Source: Asterochloris sp. CNOR1
Taxonomy: Eukaryota; Chlorophyta; Trebouxiophyceae; Trebouxiales; Trebouxiaceae
Length of the DNA: 64,000 nt
Reading direction: 5' to 3'
Assembly: GCA_963969365.1 (NCBI GenBank)
Contig: OZ017752.1
Span: 248,001 to 312,000 of the forward strand
This document shows positions 22,793 to 34,822 of this stretch, piece after piece. A program made the position numbers and the translations under genes. The notes under the pieces were generated by a model. It had not been told where the DNA came from. It was given only the letters and a program-made list of their open reading frames with translations, and ran no database searches. Position 1 is the first letter of the stretch. Every line of letters starts with the position of its first letter.

Positions 22793-25700
22793 TCATGAGC
22801 GCTCACTCAGCAGCGGCTGGTTGTCCTGCTGCTCCTCATCTGCTGGTGGTGGCCGGCGCCGTCTGAGGTCGTTCCCAATGGCCTGCTTGACGCTCTTGGC
22901 TCCCTGCACCATTTGCAACAGGTTTAGGTTGTTGTCCCCCCCAAAATGCCTTGCCTGCCTCCAGTCAGGAACGCACACAGCAACTGATGCTGGCAACGTA
23001 AAAGTCTATTCGATTCAGGCAGCTCATTTGGCATCGTGACAAGCAGAAAGCCAGTTGGTGTGCCACACAGACCTGGCAGCTTGCCGCCCACGATGTTATG
23101 AGCCAGCTGCCGTGCCCTCATGCTGCCAGCCAGAGCACAGGGTTCTTTGAACAACCACTGCCACCCTCAGGCTTACCTTGACCAGATTTGCAGGCCAGCC
23201 ACTGCATTGCCCCCTTGCCGACAGGTTCTCAGGTGAAACACAGGGCTCCCTGAACAAGGACTGCCACCCTGAGGCTCACCTTGACCTGCTTTGGGCCAAT
23301 CACTGCACTGGTCAATTGCCCCCATGGTGCCAGTCTAGACACAGGGCTCCTTCAACAAAGAGTGCCACCCATCAGGCTGACCTTGACGACATAGTGAGCC
23401 AGCTGCTGCACGGCCCCCTTGCCAACACGTTGCCAAGTAGGACACAGGGGCTCCACCAGGCTCACCTTGACGACATAGTGAGCCAGCTGCTGCACGGCCC
23501 CCTTGCCAACACGTTGCCAGATGGGACACAGGGCTCCATCAGGCTGCACTTTACAACATATTATAATGAGCCAGCTGCTGCAATGGCCCCCTTGCCAACA
23601 CATTGCCAGGTAGGACACAGGGGCTCCACCAGGCTCACCTTGATGACATAGTGAGCCAGCTGCTGCATGGCCACCTTGCCAACACGTTGCCAGATAGGAC
23701 ACAGGGCTCCACCAGGCTCACCTTGACCACATAGTGAGCCAGCTGCTGCACGGCCCCCTTGCCGCCCTCGCGCTTGTGCAGCCTGTCCGGGCGCAGGCGG
23801 TGCTCCCCGTCCACCAGCCACATGATGGCCAGGTGGACCGCCGTCACCGCACTGGTGGCCCCTGTGGCGCTGATCAGGAACATGATCAGCATCTGGTACC
23901 TGGCTGCCTGCAGGCACCAGTGATGAGTGTGAGGCTGTAACAGCACCAGCCATGCAGGCAGCTCAGTACAAGCCTAATTCCAGCCAGACCTGAGCCTTGG
24001 CCTGCGGCATGGACACATAGGCCAACATGCTCGTGCCACGCTTATGAGACTTCTTGCAGGATGATGCAAGCTGCCTATGCAAGACCTTCTGTCAGCCAAA
24101 TTTGGCATGCTTCTGTTTGACACAGGACATAGGCTCTGCCTGCAGATTGGTAGCTCCGGCCCCCAGGCTGCAGCTGACCAAGCAGCAGCTGCATGCCACA
24201 CGCCACAGCTGTTCAAAAAGTATACCTGTCAGGGTCAGACACCCCAAAAAATCACACCCAGGATCTTGCATCATCACACTGGGTGGTTATGGCCTGTTAA
24301 TGAGGCATGTTAGCTGTACACTACAGCTTAGCTGACGGAGCAGCAATGCTGGGATCTGCACCACCTGAATTTGCTGCAGTTCAGATCATGCATGATGAAG
24401 CAGCAGCACTGGTCTGCTTAAGTGTACTCACCACGCTGGGGTCTGAACCGCCCAGAATCTGGCCAGTCATCATGCCGGGAATGGACACGATCCCCACCAC
24501 ATTGAGCTGGTTCACAATGGGGGTCAAAGCTGTGCGCACACAACGCTGCATGAGGGCCTTGGTGGCTTCCCAGCGCGTGGCTCCCAGTGACAACAGGTAC
24601 TCTACGCGGTCCTTCCCTGCAGCAAAGGATAGAATTTGGGTGCTCAGTGGCTGCTGGGGAAGCGAGCGGCTCTGTGGATGGGGAGTGAGCGTGTTTGCAC
24701 GGGCAGACAATTGAAAATCAGGGCCGCGTTGCCTCATAGGGCCATTGTCATTGCCTGCAGCAGGTCGGGGACGGGCTGCTGTGTGCACAGGCAGGTTGTG
24801 ACGAGACATATTGAACCCAAGGTCAACTTGGTCCCAGGGCCGCAGCCTCATCCTGCAGCACGGCGGATGGTGTCCGCCTTCCTGCGGTAACGTGCTTGGC
24901 TGGTTCTCTCACCTGTCATCACATCCTTCACCACCTCCTTTGGCAGGAAAGACAGACCCACGCTAATTCCTAAGCGGGCAGTCTCAAGCATGCTACACGA
25001 CCCTCAGGACAAGCTGCGTCCCTGCAGCTGCAAAGCCTTTTGCCAGCAGTTTGCTGAAGCCCAAAGAAAGCCTTCCCACTGTCAACAAAGCTTTCTGGAG
25101 TTGGATAGCTCCTCTAGAAGAGAAAGACAGCCTGACACACATGACCCCCGGGATACGCTAAACCCCAGCAGCTGCGACAACACTGCCCAACCTGCTTCCC
25201 AGCAGCCTGTCCCCCTGTCAACAAAGTTTTGGAGTATGAAGAGCTCCTCTAGAACAGAAAGGCAGCCTGATGCGACCCCGCAAATGGCGCACATGTCACA
25301 AGACCCTCAGGATGCGCTAAACTTCAGCAGCACCACAGACTGGCCCCACCTGCTTGCCAACAGCAAGCTCTGCGACCCGGAAGGGCCTTCGCACTCTCTT
25401 GCAGTTTGCTTACCCGTGGAGAGCTCCTCCAGCAGGGAAGACAGCCCCACGCTGACGCCTGAGATGGCATTTCCCAGCAGCATGCCCAGGATGGGGATAA
25501 AGTACTGGGGCTTCCACCAGGGGTGCTGGTGCAGCACCAGGGTGAGGGCATAGGTCAGGAACACGGCCGAAGTGGTGCCCACAGAGGATAGGACGTGCAG
25601 CAGCATGCCCTGCGGGCAGACTGGCAGGGGATGACTCAGCCGCAACGAGGCAGTGGGGGCGGCTCACTGAGAAGAGCATGTGGAGCAGTATGCCGGCAAG

Positions 25701-26323
25701 GTGGTTGGAGCTGCATGAGGAATCTTTTGGGTGGTGGCAAAGGTCAGGAAGACAGCTAAGCTGCATGCTGGCACCGCTCTTGAGGCGAGGCTCACCTGGT
25801 ATGTGTAAGCTGGCCTGGAGCAGGCCTCGTAGCTCCCAATGAGCAGCATGAAGGCTGAGTAGAGCATCACAAGCCAGGACTTGCCTGTCTTGCATGCAAA
25901 GAGTGGGTGTCAAGCACTTCATCAGGCCTAGCCATAACACATGCTTAGTGCACTACAGGGATGCTTGTGAGCAGCGCAGCATGCAGCAGCCACTTGCCAG
26001 CTGTGAAGATGGGGACAAGGATGTAGCCCAGCGCTGTCAGCTGTAAGACACATCTGCAGGCAGTGAGCACAGGTAATGAGCATGAGCCAGCACAGCGTCT
26101 GTAGTTTGGGGCCCAGGACCGTTGCCTACCTGACCGCTCCAATGGCAAGCTGCCAGTGCAGATCCAGCTTGAGTGCGACGCTGACTGCCACATTGATCAG
26201 TATCAGGACTGCGCCGATTGCCACGCCCCAAAGTGAGATTGGATAAGGCCCGACATCCTCATCGCCAGGTGGGGCATCAGACATCACGGGATTCAGCATG
26301 ACAGGGTCCAGCAAGTGAGCCAT
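22793..26323 (-). CDS. UPF0014 family ABC transporter permease (FetB / ALS3-STAR2 type)
   Basis: A multi-span membrane protein of the family that includes bacterial FetB and plant ALS3/STAR2, which pair with a separate ATPase and are linked to iron export or aluminium tolerance. ATG at 26323. Exons on the minus strand: 26323-26130 (WGVAIGAVLILINVAVSVAL), about 26043-25955 (LGYILVPIFTAG), about 25887-25800 (LYSAFMLLIGSYEA), about 25610-25414 (YFIPILGMLLGNAISGVSVG, the family signature region), a short exon about 24940-24914 (EVVKDVMT), about 24618-24431 (EYLLSLGATRWEAT, VGIVSIPGMMTGQILGGSDP), about 23912-23719 (LIMFLISATGATSAVTA) and about 22904-22793 (basic tail, stop). The LGAT and PGMMTG motifs match the family closely. 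Subcellular membrane and substrate are unknown. Two introns are filled with exon-end repeats. Its start faces the F-box gene. Confidence 0.85.
23160..23765 (-). repeat. Tandem repeat of an exon end plus donor in the permease gene (about 85 bp, 5-7 units)
   Basis: The end of the coding exon (minus strand GAVQQLAHYVVK followed by GTGAGCCTGG) recurs in the downstream intron. The landmark GAGCCAGCTGCTGC lies at 23736, 23653, 23568, 23480 and 23396, a spacing of 83-88 bp, with two more decayed units near 23280 and 23180. Most units keep a GTGAGCC-like donor, giving a row of decoy 5' splice sites. Confidence 0.9.
24940..25445 (-). repeat. Tandem copies of an exon end in the permease gene (about 130-180 bp units)
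   Basis: The exon end at about 25415-25480 (plus strand GAGCTCCTCCAGCAGGGAAG) recurs at about 25239 (GAGCTCCTCTAGAACAGAAA), 25108 (TAGCTCCTCTAGAAGAGAAA) and, partly, 24942 (GGCAGGAAAGACAGACCCAC). Shared filler such as CCCTCAGGA...GCG and CAACAAAG is copied too. The last copy sits beside the next real exon (EVVKDVMT). Confidence 0.8.
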
Positions 26324-26665
26324 GGCTGGTCACTCCACTTAGCTTGGCATGAATAGGAAGCTACTGTTAGTTTCTCATGTTTTCAGCGCCTTGAAGGCCA
26401 TCAAGCAGTGAGCGAAAAGGAGGCCAGGTGAGCGTTTTTGATTGCATGTAACCTACCTGACTTCAAGCCGAGGCATCCCTCCAAATACGATTTGTGGCTC
26501 CGCAGCCTGAACAAAGTAGCCAAGGCGTGCAAGATCAGGTGTCCGCCATGTCCCAGAGTCGCAAGAGAGGCTTTGAAGGTCAGATTAATTGCTTGTGATA
26601 GTACATGGCACCGGCAGCACTGCTGGCAGAAAGCCACAACGTTGGTGGAACCACACTGTTATGAC
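26324..26665. promoter_or_regulatory. Divergent intergenic region between permease and F-box genes
   Basis: About 340 bp separates the ATG of the permease (minus) from the chosen ATG of the F-box gene (plus). It must hold both promoters. No TATA box or known operator stood out. An open frame upstream of the F-box ATG back to 26438 lacks an ATG and is not counted as coding. Confidence 0.4.
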
Positions 26666-28012
26666 ATGCACTTAGAGCTGACTGCTTCTTGTGCAGACTT
26701 GCCACCAGCACTTCTCCCCACCATTCTGGCCTTTGTTCCCGGGGTCAAAGCAAGACTCAGGCTGGCCACAGTGGCAAAGCAGTGGCTCGCTGCCCTGGCC
26801 AGCCCAGAGAGCTACTCCCATGATGCACTTGACTCATTGCCACCATGGTGGAGGCAAGTGGTGGAGGCCCAGCCGGATCCCCCGGTGTTGCAGCAGGATG
26901 TGCTGGCAGCACTGGCTACAAGTGGCATAGAGTTCTGCTTACTTGAGGGCTGCGAGTGAGTGTTTGCATTGCGCTCATGTTCCCATGGCCGCGGCAAAGC
27001 TTGACCTGCTAAGGCTTGCTTCACTAATGCTCAACCCCAGTCAAAGGCATTCATCTGCAAGTACAGCGCCTGCCGGGCAAACTGTTCACCTGGAAGCCCG
27101 AGTGCTTGGCCTGTCTGCTCTTTCCACCTGCTGAGCTCACACAGAGCACCTGTGGCTGCAAAAGTTCCTTCAGGAGATCATAACATTTGCAACTCCCTGT
27201 GCATTTATTGCACAGCAATTGCCTAAGCTTCCATTGTGTATCAAGGGCCGACTCCCAATGTGCAGCAGTTGGCTTGCGCCTCAACAACCTGTATCGCCAC
27301 CCTGCCTTGCAGGAGCGGGGACTGGCTGCCTCCCACTGTGAGGCGCCTGTACTTCGCAGGCTGCCTGCCGGAAGACTGTCCTACCCTGCCCTGTGTGGAG
27401 AACGTTTGTGTTACGTTCTTGGAGGACTGCACAGATCTGGATGTCACCAAGTTCCCCAGCGCAAGGGTCCTGGAGGCATCTTTTGAGCGAGTGCTCCTGG
27501 AGGAGCTCGAGGGAGCTCCCTGGCTGGGGCAGCTTGTGGCATTGCCACAGCTGACCACAGTTGTGCTTGATTGGGGTGGGATTAGCCCTGGCGAATTTTT
27601 GATCCAGCTGCCAACGGGTTGTGAGCTGGTCATAAGCACAAGTGGCACCACGCTGTCCGAGTCACTGCCACATTGTGCTGGCCTGGCACACCTGGTGAAC
27701 CTCAGCGTTTGGGGTTATGACACTAGGACTCCTGTTGAGTTCAGTTGTCTGGCTGGCTGTCCCAACCTGAGGGATGTCAGGCTGGTGATTACTGACATGG
27801 ACGAAGACCTTGATCTGACAAACCTGGATTGGGTCGATCTGTCCACCCTCAATCATGTGCCACCGCGCTGCTCGATTGTACTGGATTTCACAGATGCACA
27901 TAGATTCATTCCAGCCATGCACATAGGGGTTTTCCAGCCTCCTGCCGGCTGGAGCGTTGCGCTTCATGGCAAACTGAAAAGAGCACTGATTCTGTCCAGA
28001 AAAGGCAGCTAA
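26666..28012 (+). CDS. F-box-like protein with a leucine-rich C-terminal region
   Basis: Two exons, 26666-26955 and 27313-28012, join in phase across a GT-AG intron (GA|G, giving EGCESGDWLPP). Near the start is an F-box-like helix set: LPPALLPTILAFVPGVKARL followed by ATVAKQWLAALASPE. The rest has irregular leucine-rich segments (VRRLYFAGCLPEDCPTLP, LPQLTTVVLDWGG, LAHLVNLSVWGY, CPNLRDVRLVI) of about 25-30 residues, as in F-box/LRR proteins. Such proteins usually recruit substrates to SCF ubiquitin ligases. The total of about 330 residues is short for the class, and the LRRs are weak. A TGTAA at 28239-28243 could end the mRNA. F-box assignment is by motif reading only. Confidence 0.65.
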
Positions 28013-28238
28013 GACCGCACCTTTGGCATAAGTATCTGAATGTCCAAATCTGACAACGGCATGCAGCTGCTACTTGAGCAGTTTCATGAATCTGCAGTTC
28101 CCATGAGAGCGTACTACACTGAAAATTGTCCGACAGGACATGTGCATTTGTGGTTATGATCAGTACCTCAAAGTGTTCTATAGGCTGACACTGTCATCCT
28201 CATGCAAGATGCCTAAGCTGACGAGCACAGGGCTGTCA

Positions 28239-28243
28239 TGTAA
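28239..28243 (+). terminator. TGTAA polyadenylation signal for the F-box gene
   Basis: TGTAA lies 227 bases past the F-box stop codon. Confidence 0.4.
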
Positions 28244-29559
28244 GCCAGAACTTCATGAAGCATCCAGATACTATGCTATAGGGTCACTACAAAGCTGTTA
28301 GCACTGCCAGAGCTGTATCAATAGAGCATCACCTGCTGTTTTGCCAGCAGATTTGCCTCAGAACTGATTTGCCAGGTGCCATTCTCAGAACACAGAGTCT
28401 ATAGACCTGTTGGGCCTGCTGTGCAGGCCAACCTGAGGCTTTTGACAGTTGGTCTCCCACCATGGACGCTGCGCTGGACCTGTCCGAGAGCTGTGGCCGC
28501 TTCCCTGCCTGTCCATGGAGCAGTGCAGTCTGCGGCCCTGTAGAGCCCGCGCACGAGGGCGACATGTGCTGAAGGCGCCGGCAAGCACTGACATGGCCCT
28601 GGGCAAGGACTTCAGGCCTGTTCATTTGTCGCCCTTGTCTGTCGGGCTGCCAGATGTTGATGATGGAGATGCATGGAGGCTTCTGTAAGCTGCAGGAGCT
28701 GGGCCTGGGTGCCTCCTGGAGTCAGGCAGCTATCCACAACTGCATCCCACCCACAGACAGGCCCACCCAGGCAAGCCCAACGGTCTGCCTGCACTGGCTT
28801 GTTCCTGGCAGTCTTCAGCACTCCCAACATCAAATTGACAGAAGTGTTCTGATGGGTAGGCCTGCTGCTTGCTGCTGTGCTCACTCATCTGCAGGCGTAA
28901 CAATGCTGCCCTGTCCTTGCTACAGGGATGGTGAGCTGACTGTTTGGGGTGAGGCGCATGCGCTTAGCAGTCAAGCCGCCGAGAGACATAATGCCTTCAT
29001 GAAGGCTGACAGAGCTGGATCTTGCAACTTAGCATCTGCATGAATTAGTGTCAGAGAACTCACTCAGCTGAGGATGCTGAGGCTGCTAGCGCTGCTGCTG
29101 CCATGCGGGTCTGTGTAGGTGATGGCATAGTGACAGGAATCTTACAGCTGGCCTGGCCGAGCTGCAGAATGTGAGGCAATGCCCTGCCCATCTAGGACCT
29201 CTCTTGTTGGTCCCTGGCTGTGAGCTGGAGATGTAGGTCTGGTTGACAACAGAGCACGCTGTTTGGAGCTTGGCATCTCGTCTGACTCCTTGTCTCTTTC
29301 AGGTGACATCTGTGCTTGTCTACAGCCGCATGCAGCATGACTGTCCAGTCCAGCCCCTGTCAGCTTGCGATAAGCTGGAGCACCTCACAGTGCTGTACAC
29401 AGCTCAGGTGGTCGCAGCTTCTCCCTGCAGACCTGAATAGTGTTGCACTGTTTGCAAACATCAATAAACAGCTCTACATGGGTTGAGAGAGGCTCAGATC
29501 TGAGATTGCCCCTGGACGGGCCACCACTCAGCTCTTTGCTCTCTTGTGCTGGCCTGTTC
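28244..29559. other. No gene recognised; likely GH8 upstream region
   Basis: Short frames occur on both strands (for example MDAALDLSESCGRFPACP at about 28463), but none shows a domain or splices convincingly to a neighbour. Part may be 5' UTR or first exons of the GH8 gene. Confidence 0.35.
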
Positions 29560-32500
29560 AACCTCTGCACCTTCAGGAACCGGCAGCAAACCCCAATTTT
29601 TCAAATCTTGGCGTTCTGCATCCTGTTGCATTTTGGCGGGCACTCAAGTGCCATCCCATCTGATCATACGAGCATACAATCCTTGAGTGCCCCCGGCTCT
29701 CAGCCAGCACTGGTGCAGCATGGGGGCCTCAGTTACAAAGGTGAGCCCCATCCAAAAACACCACACAGAAGCTCCAAACGCATGCCTAGTCTGCAACATG
29801 GTATTACTTGCTTCATATGCAGTCCAAGCGGAAGGTTTCTGCATGCCCGTATGATGTTGGGCGCCACATGATCACCTACAAGCAGTGGCACAAGAAGTAC
29901 GTCAGGAATGATCCTGGCTCCGACCTGCTATACGTCAACTACAATGCTGGGGCCGAGTCACATCCCAAGGATGCAGTGACTGTGTCAGAGGCCATTGGGT
30001 AAGAGCTTACAGGATTGCGATACCAATACATGCATCTCGCATCCCTTTCTGCCTTTCGTGAGGCCTGCTGCAAAATCTGCAAGCCTGTGGCAAGCTCATA
30101 CTAGCTGCTGCGCCAGGGCTGTATGGCAGGATTGCCCTGATGATGTTCAGCTGCGTGCGTCAGGACCAGGACAGTGCTGCTGCCAGCTAACGTCCAAGAA
30201 CAAAGCCTGTGCTGTCCTCTGGGTTGAGCATGCTGTGGTGGCAAAGGCCTGCAACATGCCGCACCTGCACGCTCTCTGGTGCATGGTGCCTGTGCCCTCC
30301 TGCCTGCAGGTGCAACTTCCTTGATTGTGCTAGTCTGCCTGCAGGCGCAGCATGCTGCGTAGGCCAGGCTGAGCTGCACCTGCAGGTGCATGGTGCCTGC
30401 CTGCCTGCAGGCCCCACGTGCTGCCCAGGCCGAGCAGAAAGGCACCTGCAGCCCTCCTAAAAGGTGACAAGCCAACTCTTGCTGCCCTGCAGGTATGGCA
30501 TGCTGTGCAGCGCCATGACTGGCCACAGGCAGGACTTCGAGAAGTTCTTGGGCTTCTATGAGAAGCACCTCAACAAGAACGGGCTGATGTGCTGGCAGCA
30601 GGTGCAGGCATGCATGCACACCGCCATCCAGCAGCGAATGCTGTACGAAGCATTGGCGGTATTTATGCTACCAGCTGCTGGACACCACGCAGCCGCAGTG
30701 CCTGCAGCCTGCTGACATTGGTCATGGCGAGCCAACCCGCAGCCGAAGCCCTCACTGCATGCTGTGTCATAAAGTGCTGTGGGCCTTGAATAGCGACCAG
30801 CACGCTATCTGCTGTCACACATACATAGCTTGCTCTCCCAAAGCACCTGCTCCAGACTTTGCACAGGAGCGCCTTCCTGCAGGTTGCAGGTGCAGGCTTC
30901 AAGTGTGCCTGACTGCATGCGCCAGGTGCAGGCTTCATGCGTGAATGTCTGTGGGTGCCAGGAGCAGCCCTACGCTTCCTGTTCCAGGTGCTGAGGGAGG
31001 GCAGGGTATTCACAAACCCAGACGACGATGCCAATGGCACAGGCAATGCAACGGATGGAGACCTGGACGCGGCATACGCCCTGTTCCTCGCGGCAAGGGA
31101 GTGGAAGGAGGCAGCCTATAAGAGGAGAGGCACTGAGGTGTGCTCTTCTTGCCCCTCCCCAGTGACTGGTGCTTGTGCCTTGCTTTGGCTTCCTGGGCTG
31201 GGAAGCCAGCCTGCAGAAGACGGGGCACTCACCGCCTCGATTCTCGCCAGTCCTTTGAGGGCTCTGTTGGAACCCCAAAGCTGCGCAGCATGCAAATGCA
31301 GCTCTGTCAGATAGCGGGCGGTGTCTGTGCCTGCAGATATGCGCAGCCCTGTGGGAGTGGAATTTCAACCATGACACCTTCGTCACCCACCTGGGCGACT
31401 GGTGCAAGAAGGGGCTGAATGAGCGGGCGGATAAGTATTGGTGAGCTGTGGCAAGGGCACTGCTGCAGCTGGCGCCAAGCAGGCCCTGCTGCAGGCAGCC
31501 GCGCCACTACAACCTGCACCATCCTGGAGCATGCAGCTGCACGGGCGTGTGATAGGTTTGCTGTACCCCAAACGTTGTGACGGCCAGACCTGAGCCAGGG
31601 TGCTTGCCTACCTCACAGTGGGTGTGCAGCTGCAACGGTGTGCTGCCAGCTGCTTGTGCACTTGCCTGCCTGACAGACCAGACAGAATGCGGCTGCTTAG
31701 CTGTGAAGTATCCAAAAGAGTCTACCTGCCTCAGGTGTCACTTTGTTGTTGGGCTGCAACACTAATGCTTAGGCTGCAGAGCTTGAGAGAGAGATAATGC
31801 AACCAGCATGTGCAAGAGGTGCAACGCCTGGCTATGTGCACTGCAGCCGCACACAAGCTGACTCCGCGATACCTCTGTACTGCAGGTGGGTGAGCCGGCC
31901 CTCAGACTACATGCTGGCGCACTTTGCGCTGTTTGCTCAGGTGAGCGGGAGTGGTGTGGCTCAGTGGCAGGCATGCTCAGCTTTGCAAGAGACAGCCTGG
32001 GGCAGGCAGGTTGCGCAAGCAGCTTGCAGCACAATGTCAGCAGCAGATGGCAGCATGACAACACACTGGCTGTGCGTCAACTGCAGTAGATGCACGTGGC
32101 CAGCCCCTCATATGGGGCAGAGCGCCATTGCAGCGGGTCGACTTGTGGCAGGAAGTCAGCCCAGTCCTCAGGACAGTCAGCCAGACACGAGCTTGTCTGA
32201 CAGTCAGCCTGTCATCTGCCAGATTGCTGGATGCAGCTATGCAGCCCACCCTCTGGACGCATTTAGGCTGCGGCTCTCTCACCCCCCTTGCCTGCTACAG
32301 AGCAATGCGGGCAGCAGCAGAGGCAAGCCATGCCATTTGTGTGGAATGACATGGAAGCTTTTCATAACTCTCTGCCAATGCCAACACCTCGCAATCATCA
32401 CAGATGTGCTGTTGCAGGGGGATGCTGAGAAGCCACTAACCTGACTTTGGCTGCAGCTCATTGCACCACAACATTACACACACAATGTTGCATGTTGCAG

Positions 32501-34495
32501 AATGGTACAGGGAGGGCACACTTCCCTCAGCTTTGCTTTGAAACAGCAGCACACTGAGTGGCAGGACTGCAATTACATCCGGTCGTACTGGTTGATGTTG
32601 CCAAGTGCAGCTCATGCAAAGTGCTGCATGACACTTGCCTGAGAGTCCTGCTGGGGGACTCAGGGAGAGCAGCCCTAATGAAGGCAGCCCACTTGTGATC
32701 TATGCCTCCCAGGGGGCATTTATTCTGCGGGTAAACCTCAGGGGGGAGCAGCCATCTGAAGGCAGGCCATTTACAATCAGAAAGCTTCTCACGACCATAT
32801 CTGCACCTGCAGGAGGATACTGAGAGGGCAGCCACCTGGACCAGAGTGCTGGACACCAGCATCCAGACGCTTGTCCAGCTGCAGGAGCTGCACCCCGACA
32901 CAGGGCTGGTCCCGGACTTTGTGGTGTACAGTCAGGAGCGGCAGCGCTATGAGCCCTCGGTGGGGCGCATCCTTGAGAAGGAGCAGGATGGGTGCTACTT
33001 CTGGAATGCGTGCAGGTACAGGTGCTGGCTGCCAGGTTGCATTTCTGTCAGGGGCTCGAGGAGCATGACTGTGAGGGGCCATGGCGCATCTGTGAGGCGC
33101 TGGTGGAGCTTTCATGTAATGAGCTGGTGAGGCAGGCTGTGATGGGCTGATGGATGATGTTCAGGTGGCCCACCTGTAGTCTGGAACGGCACAGCTCTGC
33201 AAAGCCTGCACGCGAGACATGGCCCTGTTGCCGTCTGAGGCGTAACGTGCTTTAAAGACGAAGCAGCACGGACTGCTGCTTCTGGAAATGTCTGTAGGTG
33301 AGGGCCTGACTCCACTAGGCGCATGTGTGCAAGGGCCTAGTGGGAGACGCAGGGTCTTTGGGTTAAGTGGCAGGGTGTATCACCACAAGAGAAATGTCCA
33401 GTACAAACCAGTGGCCACCAGCATGAATTGTGTTGGTGCCGCACAGATTCCGATGGCGGCTAGTCATGCACTGCCACCACACCAAGGGTTGCCTGGTGCA
33501 TTCTGGCACCTGGCAGACCAGAGTCTGCCATGGCACCACTGCAGACCTCCGGGGAGCATGCAGTGTGTTGGTGTCTTTGCCCCAACACATCTGTGTCCTG
33601 CAGGTTGCCCTGGTTGCTGGCAATTCACTGCCACCCAGGCTGGTCTGGTGCCAGCCAGCTGCTTGAGCTGTCATACAGCCCTGCAGGGTCCCCCACAGTC
33701 GGAAGCTGGCTGCGTACTGCAGTGCAGGGAGGGAGGGCTGGTTGCCTGATGTGCGACTACACTGTGCAGGGTCCCTTGGAGGCTGGCCGTGTACTACCAC
33801 CACAGCAAGGATGTGCGCGTGGTCCCCCTGTTGCAGAAGCTGCAGACCTTTTTTGAGCAGCAGCCCATCATTCACGCTGGGTACGAGCTGGACGGCAAGC
33901 CCCTGGCAGACTACAGCCACATCGCCTTTATGGCGCCAGTGTGGTGCCTGTTCACAGTGAGCCTGACAGTAGTAGCCTGGCAGACTACAGCAACAGTGCT
34001 TGCATGGTGCTGGTGTGATGCCAGCGCATGGCAAGCCTTGAAAGCCTGAATGGCAGCTGTGCAAACGCTACTCGGCAGGCCATGCAGCCTCTTGAGAGGT
34101 GCTGAAGGGCCAGTACGGGCGCCCAGAGGCTCTACAGCGGCGCAGAAGCATGAGCTACAGATCTTGGCAGCAGCTGTGTTGCGTTCTGCTACTGTACATA
34201 GCAGGCAGATGGGCTGCAGTCCAGGATGCAGGTGAGATGAGCCTGATCTGGCTCAGTGTGATGCTCACGACAGTGCACAACAGCGGCAAGCCGCTCACAA
34301 CGTGCCTGCATGCTGCAGGTGATGGGCAGCAATCGTCGGCAGTGGCTGGAGCGCAAGATCAGGGAGAACAGGGCTGGAGGCCATGGCAACTACTATGGTG
34401 AAAGCATGGAGATCATCTGCGTGCTGGAGCTGCAGCAGCAGCCCTTGCTAGTGTCACCAGAGAATAGCACCGTTGCACTGACGCCAGTTTCATGA
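29560..34495 (+). CDS. Glycoside hydrolase family 8 (endo-beta-glucanase type)
   Basis: GH8 enzymes cut beta-1,4 or mixed-linkage glucans (cellulose, lichenan, xylan, chitosan) by inversion. Exons: 29823-29998, 30493-30601, 30988-31137, 31337-31440, 31885-31939, 32813-33014, 33770-33956, probably a short one near 34097, and 34319-34495. The junction of the first two gives VSEAIGYGM, the GH8 catalytic-acid motif (Glu in SExxGYGM), followed by GLMCW. The next exon has NATDGDLDAAYALFLAAREW, with the conserved Asp of (A/T)TDxDxD. Later come RVPWRLAVYYHH, typical of GH8, and NYYGESMEIICVL near the C-terminus. A hydrophobic stretch (FQILAFCILLHFGG, about 29610) could be a signal peptide, but its splice to 29823 is out of phase, so the 5' end is unsettled. 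GH8 is mainly bacterial; this copy is fully intronised. Confidence 0.82.
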
Positions 34496-34537
34496 TTCAT
34501 GTAAGTTCAGCCCTTGACTAGCAGATGCAAGCAGCAG

Positions 34538-34542
34538 TGTAA
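34538..34542 (+). terminator. TGTAA polyadenylation signal for the GH8 gene
   Basis: TGTAA 42 bases past the GH8 stop; another is at about 34655. Confidence 0.45.
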
Positions 34543-34822
34543 ACAAAGGCATGAGCTGCTTCAACAGCTGTTTTGCGAGAATGAAGAACAAAGAGCGGCA
34601 GGGAGCGTGACAGCAAAAGAAAGCTAGACAAGAGCAGTTCAGTGGCAGTGGTCGTGTAAGACTGAGTTATGGTCTACCCTTAGGGCCAAGCGCTTGGTGC
34701 TAGCGTCCACAGAGGGAACAGTGATGCTCATTGGCGGCAGAAATGAATAAAAATTGCTGAGGCTGCTGTAGGCACTGATGGTCATGAACAGAGGGCAGGG
34801 ACTGTTGGCATTCTGATGGGAC

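Noticed and set aside
23160-23765. Regular spaced repeats considered as a CRISPR array.
   Set aside because: Units are degenerate, carry coding and splice-site sequence of the adjacent exon, and have no unique spacers of constant length; the genome is eukaryotic.
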